Shown in pieces: positions 1 to 6,754 of a stretch of 10,912 nt of DNA; positions within the stretch are counted from its first letter, which is position 1, and every line of letters begins with the position of its first letter. A model generated the notes under the pieces. The model ran no database searches. It saw only the letters and a program-made list of their open reading frames with translations, and was not told the origin of the DNA. A program made the translations under genes and the position numbers. Source of the stretch: Myxococcales bacterium (lineage in GTDB: Bacteria; Myxococcota; Polyangia; Fen-1088); assembly GCA_003159055.1 (NCBI GenBank), contig PMLH01000438.1:1-10912 (forward strand). The letters are read 5' to 3'.

Positions 1-585
1 CGCGACATGCAGGACACCTTCTTCGTCGAGGGCGGTCGCCTTCTTCGCACGCACACCTCGCCGGTGCAGATTCGTACCATGTTGGCGGAACCACCGCCGG
101 TGAAGATCATCGCACCTGGCAATGTTTTCCGTCGCGATGACGATGCCACCCATACGCCGATGTTCCCGCAGTGCGAGTGCCTTCACGTTGACAAGAACGT
201 GAGTTTCGATGACCTGAAGGCCACGCTGATCACGTTTGTGCAGCGGTTCTTCGGCCCTGCCACCGAGATTCGCCTGCGCCCGAGTTTCTTCCCGTTCACC
301 GAGCCGTCGGCCGAGGTGGACGCGTCGTGCTTCCTTTGCCAGGGCAAGTTGCCTGCTCGTTCGACCTGCCGGCTCTGCAAGGGGACGGGCTGGATCGAAA
401 TCGGCGGATCGGGAATGGTCCACCCCAACGTTTTCAAGGCGGTCGGCTACGATAAGTACGACGTCACCGGCTTCGCTTTCGGAATGGGACTCTCCCGGAT
501 GGCGATGCTCAAGTACGGAGTTACCGACTTGCGTCTGTTCTACGAAAACGACCTGCGTTTTCTTCAGCAATTTCCAGTAGGATAG
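1..585 (+). CDS. pheS: Phenylalanyl-tRNA synthetase alpha subunit, C-terminal part (5' truncated by window)
   Basis: The frame is open from base 1, so this is the 3' portion of a larger gene and the ATG at 7 is an internal Met. The product is the catalytic alpha subunit of the cytoplasmic alpha2-beta2 PheRS, which charges tRNA-Phe with phenylalanine. Visible class II aaRS signatures are RDMQDTFF followed by [14 protein letters not shown] (motif 2 region), [17 protein letters not shown], and the motif 3 segment [14 protein letters not shown], ending in [20 protein letters not shown], the usual PheS C-terminus. A CxxC-x9-CxxC cysteine cluster is encoded at 328-378. Many bacterial PheS have a shorter CxxC-x4-CxxC here, and E. 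coli PheS lacks it. The TAG stop is 9 nt before pheT, so the two are an operon. Identity is secure; only the N-terminal coiled coil and motif 1 are missing. Confidence 0.97.
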   Translation, partial: RDMQDTFFVEGGRLLRTHTSPVQIRTMLAEPPPVKIIAPGNVFRRDDDATHTPMFPQCECLHVDKNVSFDDLKATLITFVQRFFGPATEIRLRPSFFPFTEPSAEVDASCFLCQGKLPARSTCRLCKGTGWIEIGGSGMVHPNVFKAVGYDKYDVTGFAFGMGLSRMAMLKYGVTDLRLFYENDLRFLQQFPVG

Positions 586-594
586 GGAACTTTC

Positions 595-2994
595 ATGAAG
601 ATTTCCTTCAACTGGCTGCGCGAGCTTGTCGAGCTTCCTGCGGGGACCAGCGCCGAGCAGGCAGCCGCCGTCTTGACCAGCCAAGGTCTGGAGGTCGAAG
701 GTCTCGAAGCCAAGGGGCGAGAGTTGTCGGGCGTCGTGGTGGCCGAGGTTTTGGCGATGGGTCCGCACCCTAAGGCGGACAAGCTGCGCATCGTGCGCGT
801 GCGCGCTGGTGCCCGCGAGGAAGACGTGGTTTGCGGCGCCCCCAATGTTCCCCCTCCCGGCAACCGGGTGTGCTGGGCGCAGCCGGGGGCACGCCTGCCA
901 GGCGGCAAGATGCTGGAAGCGCGCGAGGTCCGCGGCGTCATGTCGCCCGGCATGCTGTGCAGCGAGCCCGAGATGGGACTGGGCGAGCGAGGTGACGGAA
1001 TCTTGATTCTGTCGCCGTCGGCCAACCCGGGCGACGACGTGGCGACCTGGGTCGGGGCGGTGGACGACGTGTTCGAGGTCAACGTCACCCCGAACCGTCC
1101 AGACGCGCTTTCTCACTTGGGCATCGCGCGTGAGCTGGCCGCGCACTTCGGAACAGGCGTGCACCTACCGGAAATCGACAAGGTTCCGGAAATCGACGCC
1201 GGGCCGACCATGGACGTCGAGATCACCGACGACAAGGGCTGCCCACGCTACATGGCGCGTTTCATAACCGGGCTCACCGTGGGACCGAGTCCGATTCGGA
1301 TGCGACTGCGCCTCGGCTACTGCGGGATGCGCGCGATCTCAAACCTGGTCGACGTAACCAACTACGCGCTGCTCGAAACCGGGCACCCACTGCACGCCTT
1401 CGACTTCGACAAGCTCGAGGGGAAGATCGTGGTTCGCCGGGCGCGAGCGGGCGAGGGGATGGTCACGCTCGACGGACAGAAGCGTGCGCTGGTCCCGACC
1501 GACCTGCTGATTACGGATGCGCGTGGCCCGGTGGCCATCGCGGGCGTGATGGGCGGGGCGACCAGCGAAGTCTCGGACACGACCAAGCAGGTGCTGCTCG
1601 AGGCCGCGACCTTCGACGCACCCAGCATCCGCCGCACGGCCAAGCGACTGGTGATTCCGTCGGAAGCGTCCTACCGCTACGAACGCGGCGTGGACGCCAA
1701 CGGCATTCCGTACGCCTCTCTGCGGGCGGCGGCATTGATGGCGAAGCTCGGCGGCGGCAGCCTGGTGCGCGCCACGGTGGACCGTTTTCCGCGTCCGCCG
1801 GCCCAGGTCAAGGTCACGCTCTCGCTCGACCGGCTTCGCCGCGTGAGCGGCAACGATTATTCCTTGGCCTTCGCCGCCCAGCAGCTCTCGCCGCTTGGCA
1901 TGGGCTGCGAAACCGTGGCGGATGGGCTTGCGGTCACGGTGCCTTCGTTCCGGCCCGATATCACCATTCCCGAGGATCTGGTCGAAGAAGTCCTGCGCAT
2001 GGGCGAATACGGCAAACCGGCGCAGAAGGAGCGTGTCGCAAGCAACCGCACGTCGGCGGACAGCCCCGAGGGGCCCGCGGATCGCGTGCGTGCGCTCCTG
2101 GCCTCGATCGGTTTGTCGGAAACCGTGACCTGGGCCTTCGTGCCCAAGGCGTCGCTCCTGGCCATCAGCGAGGGCGACGCGACCCTGGGCAACGGCGTTG
2201 TCGTGCGCAACCCGATTTCCGCCGACTACGAGGTGATGCGAACCTCGCTTCTGCCCGGCTTGGCCGATGCGCTCAAGCGCAACCTGTCGCGTGGCATGCC
2301 TGACGCGTGGCTGTTCGAGGTGGGCACAGTCGTTCGCCGCGCATCGAGCGACGATGCGGCGCCGGTCGAGACCACGCAAGCAGCAGGAATTCTCGCAGGC
2401 CGACGCGACGGTTGGCTGAAGCCCGGTGACGCGATTGATTTCTTCGACCTTAAGGGCGTGGCCCAAGGGCTTCTGCACGGACTCGGGGTTGGCGAAGCTG
2501 AGTTTGTCGCGCCGGCGACGCTGCCTTTCCTTCACCCCGGCGTATCTGCCCAAATTCGCAGCCGGGCCGGCATGCTGTTGGGCCAGCTGGGCGAGCTTCA
2601 TCCGAGGGTCTCAGGCAAGCTCGGGATCGAGGCGGCGGCCTACTATTTCGAGCTCGACGTTGCATCGCTTGCGTCGTCGGTGCAGCCGCTGCGCGGGGCG
2701 ACGCCGCCCAGGTTCCCGGCCGTCTGTCGAGACGTTTCCTTCTGGATCGACGTCGCCGTCCCCGCGGCCGCGCAGCATGCGGTCTTCCTTGCTGCCGCCG
2801 AGCCGCTACTTTGCGGTATCGCCGTGCTGGAAGATTTCCGCGACCCCAAGTACACACCGGCCGGCAAGAAGGGCCTGCTTTGGACCATGACCTATCGGGC
2901 GGGGGACCGCACCCTGACCGATGCCGAGGCCGACGAAGCGCATCGAAAGGTCGTCCGGGCCCTTTCGTCCGCTTTCGCCATCCAGATACGCTAA
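595..2994 (+). CDS. pheT: Phenylalanyl-tRNA synthetase beta subunit
   Basis: 799 aa, the normal length for bacterial PheT. It partners PheS in the PheRS heterotetramer, carrying tRNA-binding and editing domains. In order: the N-terminal B1 segment MKISFNWLRELVELP; a tRNA-binding OB fold at about residues 40-155 (VVAEVLAMGPHPKADKLRI, then VRGVMSPGMLCSEPEMGLG); the NVTPNRPDALSHLGIARELA motif; the B3/B4 editing region at about 210-390; the B5 domain at about 400-475 with the Mg-contacting RPDITIPEDLVEEVLRMGEYG segment; a class II-like pseudo-catalytic core; and a C-terminal ferredoxin-like anticodon-binding (FDX-ACB) domain from about 705 (PRFPAVCRDVSFWID to the C-terminus). The start is the ATG 9 nt after the pheS stop, with a weak AGGGA upstream. 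All expected domains are present and no lesion is seen. Confidence 0.98.
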   Translation: MKISFNWLRELVELPAGTSAEQAAAVLTSQGLEVEGLEAKGRELSGVVVAEVLAMGPHPKADKLRIVRVRAGAREEDVVCGAPNVPPPGNRVCWAQPGARLPGGKMLEAREVRGVMSPGMLCSEPEMGLGERGDGILILSPSANPGDDVATWVGAVDDVFEVNVTPNRPDALSHLGIARELAAHFGTGVHLPEIDKVPEIDAGPTMDVEITDDKGCPRYMARFITGLTVGPSPIRMRLRLGYCGMRAISNLVDVTNYALLETGHPLHAFDFDKLEGKIVVRRARAGEGMVTLDGQKRALVPTDLLITDARGPVAIAGVMGGATSEVSDTTKQVLLEAATFDAPSIRRTAKRLVIPSEASYRYERGVDANGIPYASLRAAALMAKLGGGSLVRATVDRFPRPPAQVKVTLSLDRLRRVSGNDYSLAFAAQQLSPLGMGCETVADGLAVTVPSFRPDITIPEDLVEEVLRMGEYGKPAQKERVASNRTSADSPEGPADRVRALLASIGLSETVTWAFVPKASLLAISEGDATLGNGVVVRNPISADYEVMRTSLLPGLADALKRNLSRGMPDAWLFEVGTVVRRASSDDAAPVETTQAAGILAGRRDGWLKPGDAIDFFDLKGVAQGLLHGLGVGEAEFVAPATLPFLHPGVSAQIRSRAGMLLGQLGELHPRVSGKLGIEAAAYYFELDVASLASSVQPLRGATPPRFPAVCRDVSFWIDVAVPAAAQHAVFLAAAEPLLCGIAVLEDFRDPKYTPAGKKGLLWTMTYRAGDRTLTDAEADEAHRKVVRALSSAFAIQIR

Positions 2995-3031
2995 GACCGG
3001 GTCCCAATTTGGGCGACTGCGTTCGCTTCCT

Positions 3032-3059
3032 TTGACAAGATCTGTGATTGTGGGAACAT
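3032..3059 (+). promoter_or_regulatory. Possible sigma70-type promoter for ihfA (near-leaderless)
   Basis: A perfect TTGACA lies at 3032-3037, followed after 16 nt by GAACAT (3054-3059, 3 of 6 matches to TATAAT). Transcription would begin around 3066, at the ihfA ATG (3068), giving a leaderless or nearly leaderless message. This fits the absence of a well-placed Shine-Dalgarno before ihfA. The -10 is weak, and one perfect -35 can occur by chance, so this is tentative. It lies in the 73-bp pheT-ihfA gap. Confidence 0.3.
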
Positions 3060-3067
3060 AGCTTGCC

Positions 3068-3358
<291 letters not shown>

Positions 3359-3370
3359 TCTTCGGTCGAA

Positions 3371-3376
3371 AGGAAG
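3371..3376 (+). promoter_or_regulatory. Ribosome binding site deciding the merR TTG start
   Basis: AGGAAG lies 3 nt before the TTG codon at 3380, and AGGA about 5-6 nt before it. It is the only strong purine tract in the 21-bp gap after ihfA. The next start-like codons lie inside the conserved HTH region, so this site favours the TTG. Confidence 0.55.
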
Positions 3377-3379
3377 TCG

Positions 3380-3778
3380 TTGCCCAGACGCGCATCCGCA
3401 CGCCCGTCCGCGCTGGTTGACCCGAACGCCATCCCGGACAAGCCGTTTTTCAAGATTGGCGAGGCGGCTAGGCTCTGCGCAGTCAAGCCGTTCGTTCTGC
3501 GGTACTGGGAGACTGAGTTTCACTCACTCAAGCCGCAGAAGACGCGCTCGCGTCAACGGCTGTACCGCCGGGTCGATGTCGAGCAGCTCCTGCGCATTCG
3601 CCAGCTACTTTACGATCAGCGCTTCACCATCGAGGGCGCGCGTACGCGGTTGCGGGAGATGGGGCACGACGAGGATGCACCGCCACCGCCATTGCCTCCT
3701 CCCGATGTCAACGTCGAAACCATGCGCAGGATAAAGCAAGCAGTCATCGAGCTGATTGCGCTTGTGGAAGAGCCCTAG
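3380..3778 (+). CDS. MerR-family transcriptional regulator (TTG start)
   Basis: 132 aa, DNA-binding. A MerR winged helix-turn-helix spans about residues 23-95: [25 protein letters not shown] (HTH), then [46 protein letters not shown] (wing and helices). This is followed by a proline-rich linker (about 101-107, PPPPLPP) and a short C-terminal helix (about 110-130) suited to dimerisation. No effector-binding domain and no metal-binding cysteines are visible, so it is a minimal MerR of the kind often found next to ihfA; its targets are unknown. The start is set at TTG 3380 because AGGAAG at 3371-3376 sits just upstream and the [10 protein letters not shown]-terminus follows. It begins 21 bp after the ihfA stop, probably co-transcribed. 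Confidence 0.92.
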   Translation: MPRRASARPSALVDPNAIPDKPFFKIGEAARLCAVKPFVLRYWETEFHSLKPQKTRSRQRLYRRVDVEQLLRIRQLLYDQRFTIEGARTRLREMGHDEDAPPPPLPPPDVNVETMRRIKQAVIELIALVEEP

Positions 3779-3790
3779 GTCCACTACATT
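3762..3790 (+). promoter_or_regulatory. Possible promoter for tRNA-Pro
   Basis: TTGTGG (3762-3767) and TACATT (3785-3790) are separated by 17 nt and match the sigma70 consensus at 3 of 6 and 4 of 6 positions. The implied start near 3797 is about 18 nt before the mature tRNA 5' end. The -35 would lie inside the last codons of merR. It is a weak match and read-through from the upstream genes is an alternative. Confidence 0.3.
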
Positions 3791-3814
3791 TCGCATCCAC
3801 TTTTGAAAACTTAT

Positions 3815-3892
<78 letters not shown>

Positions 3893-3969
3893 CTCGCGAT
3901 GGCGAAGCCGGACTTTGTCCGGCGGAGCCGAAGCGCGGGAAGGTACGGAAACCCTCCCAGGGTTTCCAT
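3893..3969 (+). repeat. 77-bp structured tandem repeat, copy 1
   Basis: First of two adjacent copies differing at only 2 of 77 positions. It begins 4 nt after the tRNA. Two hairpins are visible. Hairpin A: outer CGCG/CGCG (3895-3898, 3934-3937), GGC/GCC (3901-3903, 3927-3929), a symmetric GAA/GGA internal loop, then GCCGGAC-TTT-GTCCGGC (3907-3923). Hairpin B: GGAAACCCT-CCC-AGGGTTTCC (3947-3967). The unit length is not a multiple of 3, so the frame shifts between copies, which argues against coding. There is no T-tract, so it is not a canonical rho-independent terminator. Function unknown. Confidence 0.9.
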
Positions 3970-4046
3970 CTCGCGATGGCGAAGCCGGACTTTGTCCGGC
4001 GGAGCCGAAGCGCGGGAAGGCATGGAAACCCTCCCAGGGTTTCCAT
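3970..4046 (+). repeat. 77-bp structured tandem repeat, copy 2
   Basis: Second copy, abutting the first. Hairpin A (core 3984-4000) is identical. Hairpin B is longer here: ATGGAAACCCT-CCC-AGGGTTTCCAT (4022-4046) is a perfect 11-bp stem, because the two substitutions relative to copy 1 restore pairing of the outer bases. A vestige of a third copy (CTC, 4047-4049) follows. It ends 15 nt before the surE start, so if transcribed it would be the surE 5' leader and the tRNA 3' trailer. It could be a mobile-type intergenic repeat, a tRNA-processing or terminator structure, or a leader element. Confidence 0.9.
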
Positions 4047-4061
4047 CTCAATGTTTTGTCG

Positions 4062-4829
4062 GTGAAGCCGCTTATTCTTCTCAGCAACGACGACGGCGTT
4101 CGGGCACCTGGCCTGCGGGCGCTCGCCGATGTGCTGGCCGATGTGGGCGATGTCCTGGTCGCCGCGCCGGATCGCGAACGCAGCGCCGCCTCGCACGCCA
4201 TCAGCCTGGACCACCCGCTACGCGTCGAAGAGGTCGAGCCCAGCGTCTTCGCCATCGACGGCACGCCCGTCGACTGCGTGTACCTGGCTTTGCATCACCT
4301 GGTACCGCGCAAGCCGGATCTGTGCCTGTCGGGCATCAACAACGGCTTCAATCTCGGCTCGGACATTTTCTACTCCGGCACGGTCGGGGCCGCGGTGGAG
4401 TCCGCCTTGCGTGGCGTTGCCTCGGTGGCGTTTTCGCTTGAACGGAATCGTCCGCAGGATTTCAGCCATGCGGCGGCGTTTGCGCGCGACCTGGTCGCCG
4501 ACCTGCTTGCCCGCGGGCCCGCGGCCATCGAGCCGTCGACCTTCCTCAACGTGAACCTGCCGGCGGGGCCGGTGCGCGGCGTGCGAGTGACCAGCATGGG
4601 CCGGCGCATTTACCGTGATCAGGTCTCGGTGCGTCAGGATCTGCGCGGCCGCAACTACTACTGGATCGGCGGTCCGGAACAGAAGGGCGAAGACGTGTCC
4701 GGATCGGACTGCACGGCGGTTGCGGACGGGATGGCCTCGGTGACACCACTGGGCCTCGATCTGACCCATCAGCCGATGCGGGCAAGACTCTCGGGCTTCT
4801 GGACCGACGAACGGCTTCCCAAGCGCTAG
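4062..4829 (+). CDS. surE: SurE 5'/3'-nucleotidase (survival protein)
   Basis: 255 aa from GTG 4062, typical for SurE, a cytoplasmic metal-dependent phosphatase acting on nucleoside 5'- and 3'-monophosphates and short polyphosphates. Family motifs are clear: LLSNDDG at the N-terminus (metal-binding Asp pair), APDRERSAASHAISL (metal-site Ser region), LSGINNGFNLG (metal-site Asn), YSGTVGAAVE, FLNVNLP, and a C-terminal DCTAVADGMASVTPLGLDLTH. The start is chosen because MKPLILLSNDDG is the standard SurE beginning. The frame stays open upstream to an ATG at 3915, but that stretch runs through the 77-bp repeats and is not homologous to SurE; TTG 4056 is another possibility. No clear Shine-Dalgarno precedes it. 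The common partner pcm is not adjacent. Confidence 0.96.
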   Translation: MKPLILLSNDDGVRAPGLRALADVLADVGDVLVAAPDRERSAASHAISLDHPLRVEEVEPSVFAIDGTPVDCVYLALHHLVPRKPDLCLSGINNGFNLGSDIFYSGTVGAAVESALRGVASVAFSLERNRPQDFSHAAAFARDLVADLLARGPAAIEPSTFLNVNLPAGPVRGVRVTSMGRRIYRDQVSVRQDLRGRNYYWIGGPEQKGEDVSGSDCTAVADGMASVTPLGLDLTHQPMRARLSGFWTDERLPKR

Positions 4830-4836
4830 CGCCAAA

Positions 4837-4911
4837 TCCGGAACCGGGGGCCGTGGCCGGTTCCGTCGCCGGATCCGTGGCCGGTCCCGGATCCGACCAC
4901 CGGATCCGGTG
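4837..4911. repeat. Cluster of CCGG-N2-CCGG-type short palindromic motifs
   Basis: The 84-bp gap between the convergent surE and minus-strand gene ends is packed with variants of one motif: CCGGAACCGG (4838-4847), CCGGTTCCG (4857-4865), CCGGATCCG (4869-4877), CCGGTCCCGG (4881-4890), CCGGATCCG (4887-4895) and CCGGATCCGG (4900-4909). The last sits in the perfect 14-bp palindrome CACCGGATCCGGTG (4898-4911). Spacings of 19, 12, 12, 6 and 13 nt suggest a degenerate hexamer-based repeat. A bidirectional terminator or a REP-like intergenic repeat are both possible. A similar cluster closes the window. Confidence 0.75.
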
Positions 4912-4913
4912 AG

Positions 4914-5882
4914 CTAGAACTTCGCCCCGACCGCGAGGCTGGCCGGCGTTTTGCCTGGTTCCGTGGGCAAGACGACAAGCACGTAGCAGCCCAGAACGGT
5001 GGCGCTGGCGCCCACGCCCAGCATGACGCCACCCAGCCCGGGCTTCCAGCGCGAACCGGTCGAGTCGGCGTTGATGAAAAGTGCTCCCCCGACCACGGCC
5101 GTCGCAAAGCCGAGCGCGACGCCGATGGCTGCGCCCGGGCGTCGCCAAGATTTCGGCGGGGGAGGCGGTGGCGGCGGCGGCCGCCAAGCAGCCAGCCAGC
5201 TTTCGATGGGCCGCTTCAACTCGTCGCCGAGCTGGATCATCTTCTGGCGTGCTTCGTCGACGGTGCAGACGTTGCAAAAGCGGGTCTCGGTATCGACGGG
5301 GACCATGGCCGGGGTCGGCTCTTCCGTGCTGAGGAGGCGCGCGGTCATCGAATAACTGTTGCCCGTGACTTTGACGCTGACGCGGATGAGGTGGCTGACA
5401 TCGAGCAGTTGCCCGAAACGCTTCACGCAGATGGACCCGTCGCATTTCTGCAATTCGGGAAAGGTGTCCATGTACCGTGCCACATCGACCGAATCCAGCA
5501 CGTAGATCGGCGCGGTTCTGGTCACGCCCACGACAAAGCCGTCCTGCAATTGCATGGACAGGGCGGGCGAGGATCCGTCGCCCTCGACCTTAAATTCGGT
5601 GATGGCCACGCGGGCAGCCATTACGCCCCCGTGGGCCGACGGCGGGGGGGGCGGAACCACCGCCGGCTGGACAGTGGGGAGCGGCGTTGGCTGCACAGGG
5701 ACGGCCAAAGGCGCGGCCGGCAGAGCCGCGGCGCTCGTCGTCGGCGCTGCAGCCGCAGGCGCCACCGGCGTCGGCTGGACCGGCGGAGAACCGTCCGCCT
5801 GGGGATTGGTCTGGGCGTAGAGAGAAGGCGCGAAGGCGAACCCGGCGAGGGCAGCGCCCATGAGCAACGGCTTTCGAAGCAT
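4914..5882 (-). CDS. Secreted/membrane-anchored protein of unknown function with Pro-rich linkers and two C-terminal membrane helices
   Basis: 322 aa from ATG 5882; a GTG at 5912 would add 10 residues. I do not recognise a named family. The ATG start gives a good Sec signal peptide (MLRKPLLMGAALAGFAFAPSLYA, cleavage about residue 23). Next come an Ala/Pro-rich linker (about 24-85), a compact domain at about 89-228 beginning RVAITEFKVEGDG, nine consecutive prolines (235-243), and two likely membrane helices (about 250-270 and 282-305) around a short NADSTGSRWKPG loop. The domain resembles the TolB-N/FlgO-like fold seen in many Myxococcota envelope proteins (an inference from pattern only). Four Cys (147, 152, 203, 206; CDGSIC and CNVC) could form periplasmic disulfides. 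It follows mlaC on the same strand by a short gap, suggesting an envelope operon. Neither start has a Shine-Dalgarno. Confidence 0.85.
   Translation of the reverse strand: MLRKPLLMGAALAGFAFAPSLYAQTNPQADGSPPVQPTPVAPAAAAPTTSAAALPAAPLAVPVQPTPLPTVQPAVVPPPPPSAHGGVMAARVAITEFKVEGDGSSPALSMQLQDGFVVGVTRTAPIYVLDSVDVARYMDTFPELQKCDGSICVKRFGQLLDVSHLIRVSVKVTGNSYSMTARLLSTEEPTPAMVPVDTETRFCNVCTVDEARQKMIQLGDELKRPIESWLAAWRPPPPPPPPPKSWRRPGAAIGVALGFATAVVGGALFINADSTGSRWKPGLGGVMLGVGASATVLGCYVLVVLPTEPGKTPASLAVGAKF
5154..5180 (-). repeat. Low-complexity tract encoding nine prolines
   Basis: A G/C-only tract of CCN codons encodes Pro235-Pro243 of the minus-strand protein, between its soluble domain and first membrane helix. 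It is prone to length change by slippage. Polyproline runs also stall ribosomes unless relieved by EF-P. Confidence 0.8.
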
Positions 5883-5924
5883 GAATCGCACGGCGGTACA
5901 GGAGTGTGTCACGGTGGCGGAGGG

Positions 5925-6674
5925 TTAGTCGGCTTTTTCCAGCCGTTTCTTCATCCGCTTGAGGAGAGCGTCGAAAGATTCTTTGGTGATGATCTTGTTG
6001 AATTCGGCGCGGTAGTTTTCCAGCATGCTCTGCTCGTCGGTGATCACGTCGTAGACCAGCCAGTGGCTGCCCTTGTAGAGCAGCTTGTACTCCATGGCGA
6101 CCTTAACTTTCTTGCCGTTGCTCATGGCATCCAACGTTGCATCCACGGTTGCCTCGCTGCCTGTCGCGGCTTCTTTGTCGAAGCTAATGTCGTAGTTGGG
6201 CTGTCCGTGGACTTGCTTGATGTAGTTGCGCTCAATCAAGTCACGCAGAACGCCAATGAACTCCGTTCGTTGCTTGGGAGCGATCTCGTCCCAGTGCCTG
6301 GCCAGCGCGCGCCGGGCCAGCTCGTCGAAGTCGAGAAAGCTCGATACGATTTTGCGCATCTCGGTTCGTTTGGCGTCGTTTTCGGGCGACCAGGAGGGCG
6401 GCTGTTTCTGGAACAGCTTCTTGAGCGCGGCGTTGGATTTCTTTAGATCGGCCATCGGACTCGATCCGGGGGGCGGCGTCGATGGCACAGCCGGTGGCGC
6501 TTCGGCTCCGGACTCTGCTTCCGCTTTCTGAGCGGGGGCCTTTCCGGTCTTTTTTGCCGGACTTGCGAGGGCAGGCGAGGCGGACATGGCCAAAGCAGCG
6601 ACGAATGCAGCGCAAAGAAAGCAGCTGCCGAGCAGCGTGGAACAGCGGGAATTTGAATGCCAAGCAAAGTGCAT
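5925..6674 (-). CDS. mlaC: MlaC/Ttg2D-like periplasmic phospholipid-binding protein
   Basis: 249 aa, within the Toluene_tolerance Ttg2/MlaC family (Pfam PF05494), whose members shuttle phospholipids across the periplasm between outer-membrane and inner-membrane Mla complexes. A signal peptide is visible (hydrophobic core about residues 14-36, ending ASPALA, cleavage about residue 37). A Lys/Ala/Pro-rich linker runs to about residue 72. The family domain occupies about 75-245: KKLFQ, DFDELARRALARHWDEI, QRTEFIGVLRDLIERNYIKQV, GSHWLVYDVITDEQSMLENYRAEFNKIITKESFDALLKRMKKRL. This C-terminal block is highly characteristic. The linker after the signal peptide is longer than in E. coli MlaC. No mlaA, B, D, E or F is in the window, so partners must be elsewhere. 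The next gene on this strand follows closely; prkA is divergent across 80 bp. Confidence 0.92.
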   Translation of the reverse strand: MHFAWHSNSRCSTLLGSCFLCAAFVAALAMSASPALASPAKKTGKAPAQKAEAESGAEAPPAVPSTPPPGSSPMADLKKSNAALKKLFQKQPPSWSPENDAKRTEMRKIVSSFLDFDELARRALARHWDEIAPKQRTEFIGVLRDLIERNYIKQVHGQPNYDISFDKEAATGSEATVDATLDAMSNGKKVKVAMEYKLLYKGSHWLVYDVITDEQSMLENYRAEFNKIITKESFDALLKRMKKRLEKAD

Positions 6675-6683
6675 GATGCCGAA

Positions 6684-6712
6684 TCTATACCGTGCATTGC
6701 CGCGGGAGGGAA
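6684..6712 (-). promoter_or_regulatory. Possible promoter for mlaC
   Basis: Read on the minus strand, TTCCCT (6712-6707) and TATAGA (6689-6684) are 17 nt apart and match the sigma70 consensus at 3 of 6 and 4 of 6. Transcription would start around 6677, only a few bases before the mlaC ATG (6674). This lies in the 80-bp divergent mlaC/prkA intergenic region, where I could not find an equally good promoter facing prkA. Confidence 0.3.
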
Positions 6713-6754
6713 TAGCGCGCCGTAGAACCTTCCAATGCTACGATCAGCGGCCAG

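Noticed and set aside
1339..2601. 420-codon minus-strand open frame inside pheT
   Set aside because: It is fully antisense to the clearly conserved pheT; long antisense frames are expected in high-GC coding DNA, and the translation is Arg/His-rich without motifs.
3003..3013. CCCAATTTGGG palindrome after pheT as a terminator
   Set aside because: The arms leave a one-base loop and there is no T-run, so it cannot form a normal terminator hairpin; it could at most be a protein-binding site, with no further support.
3893..4046. Tandem repeats as a CRISPR array
   Set aside because: Only two directly abutting copies with no spacers and no cas genes.
3915..4061. N-terminal extension of SurE to an upstream ATG
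   Set aside because: The added residues derive from the non-coding tandem repeats, and SurE proteins start at the LLSNDDG strand; GTG 4062 gives the normal length.
4546..5445. 299-codon minus-strand frame overlapping the surE end and the minus-strand unknown gene
   Set aside because: It runs in a different frame over surE, the CCGG-motif array and the unknown gene, which has a signal peptide and ordered domain layout in its own frame.
5391..6446. 351-codon plus-strand frame opposite mlaC and the unknown gene
   Set aside because: It is antisense to mlaC, whose family match is strong; the translation has no recognisable domain.
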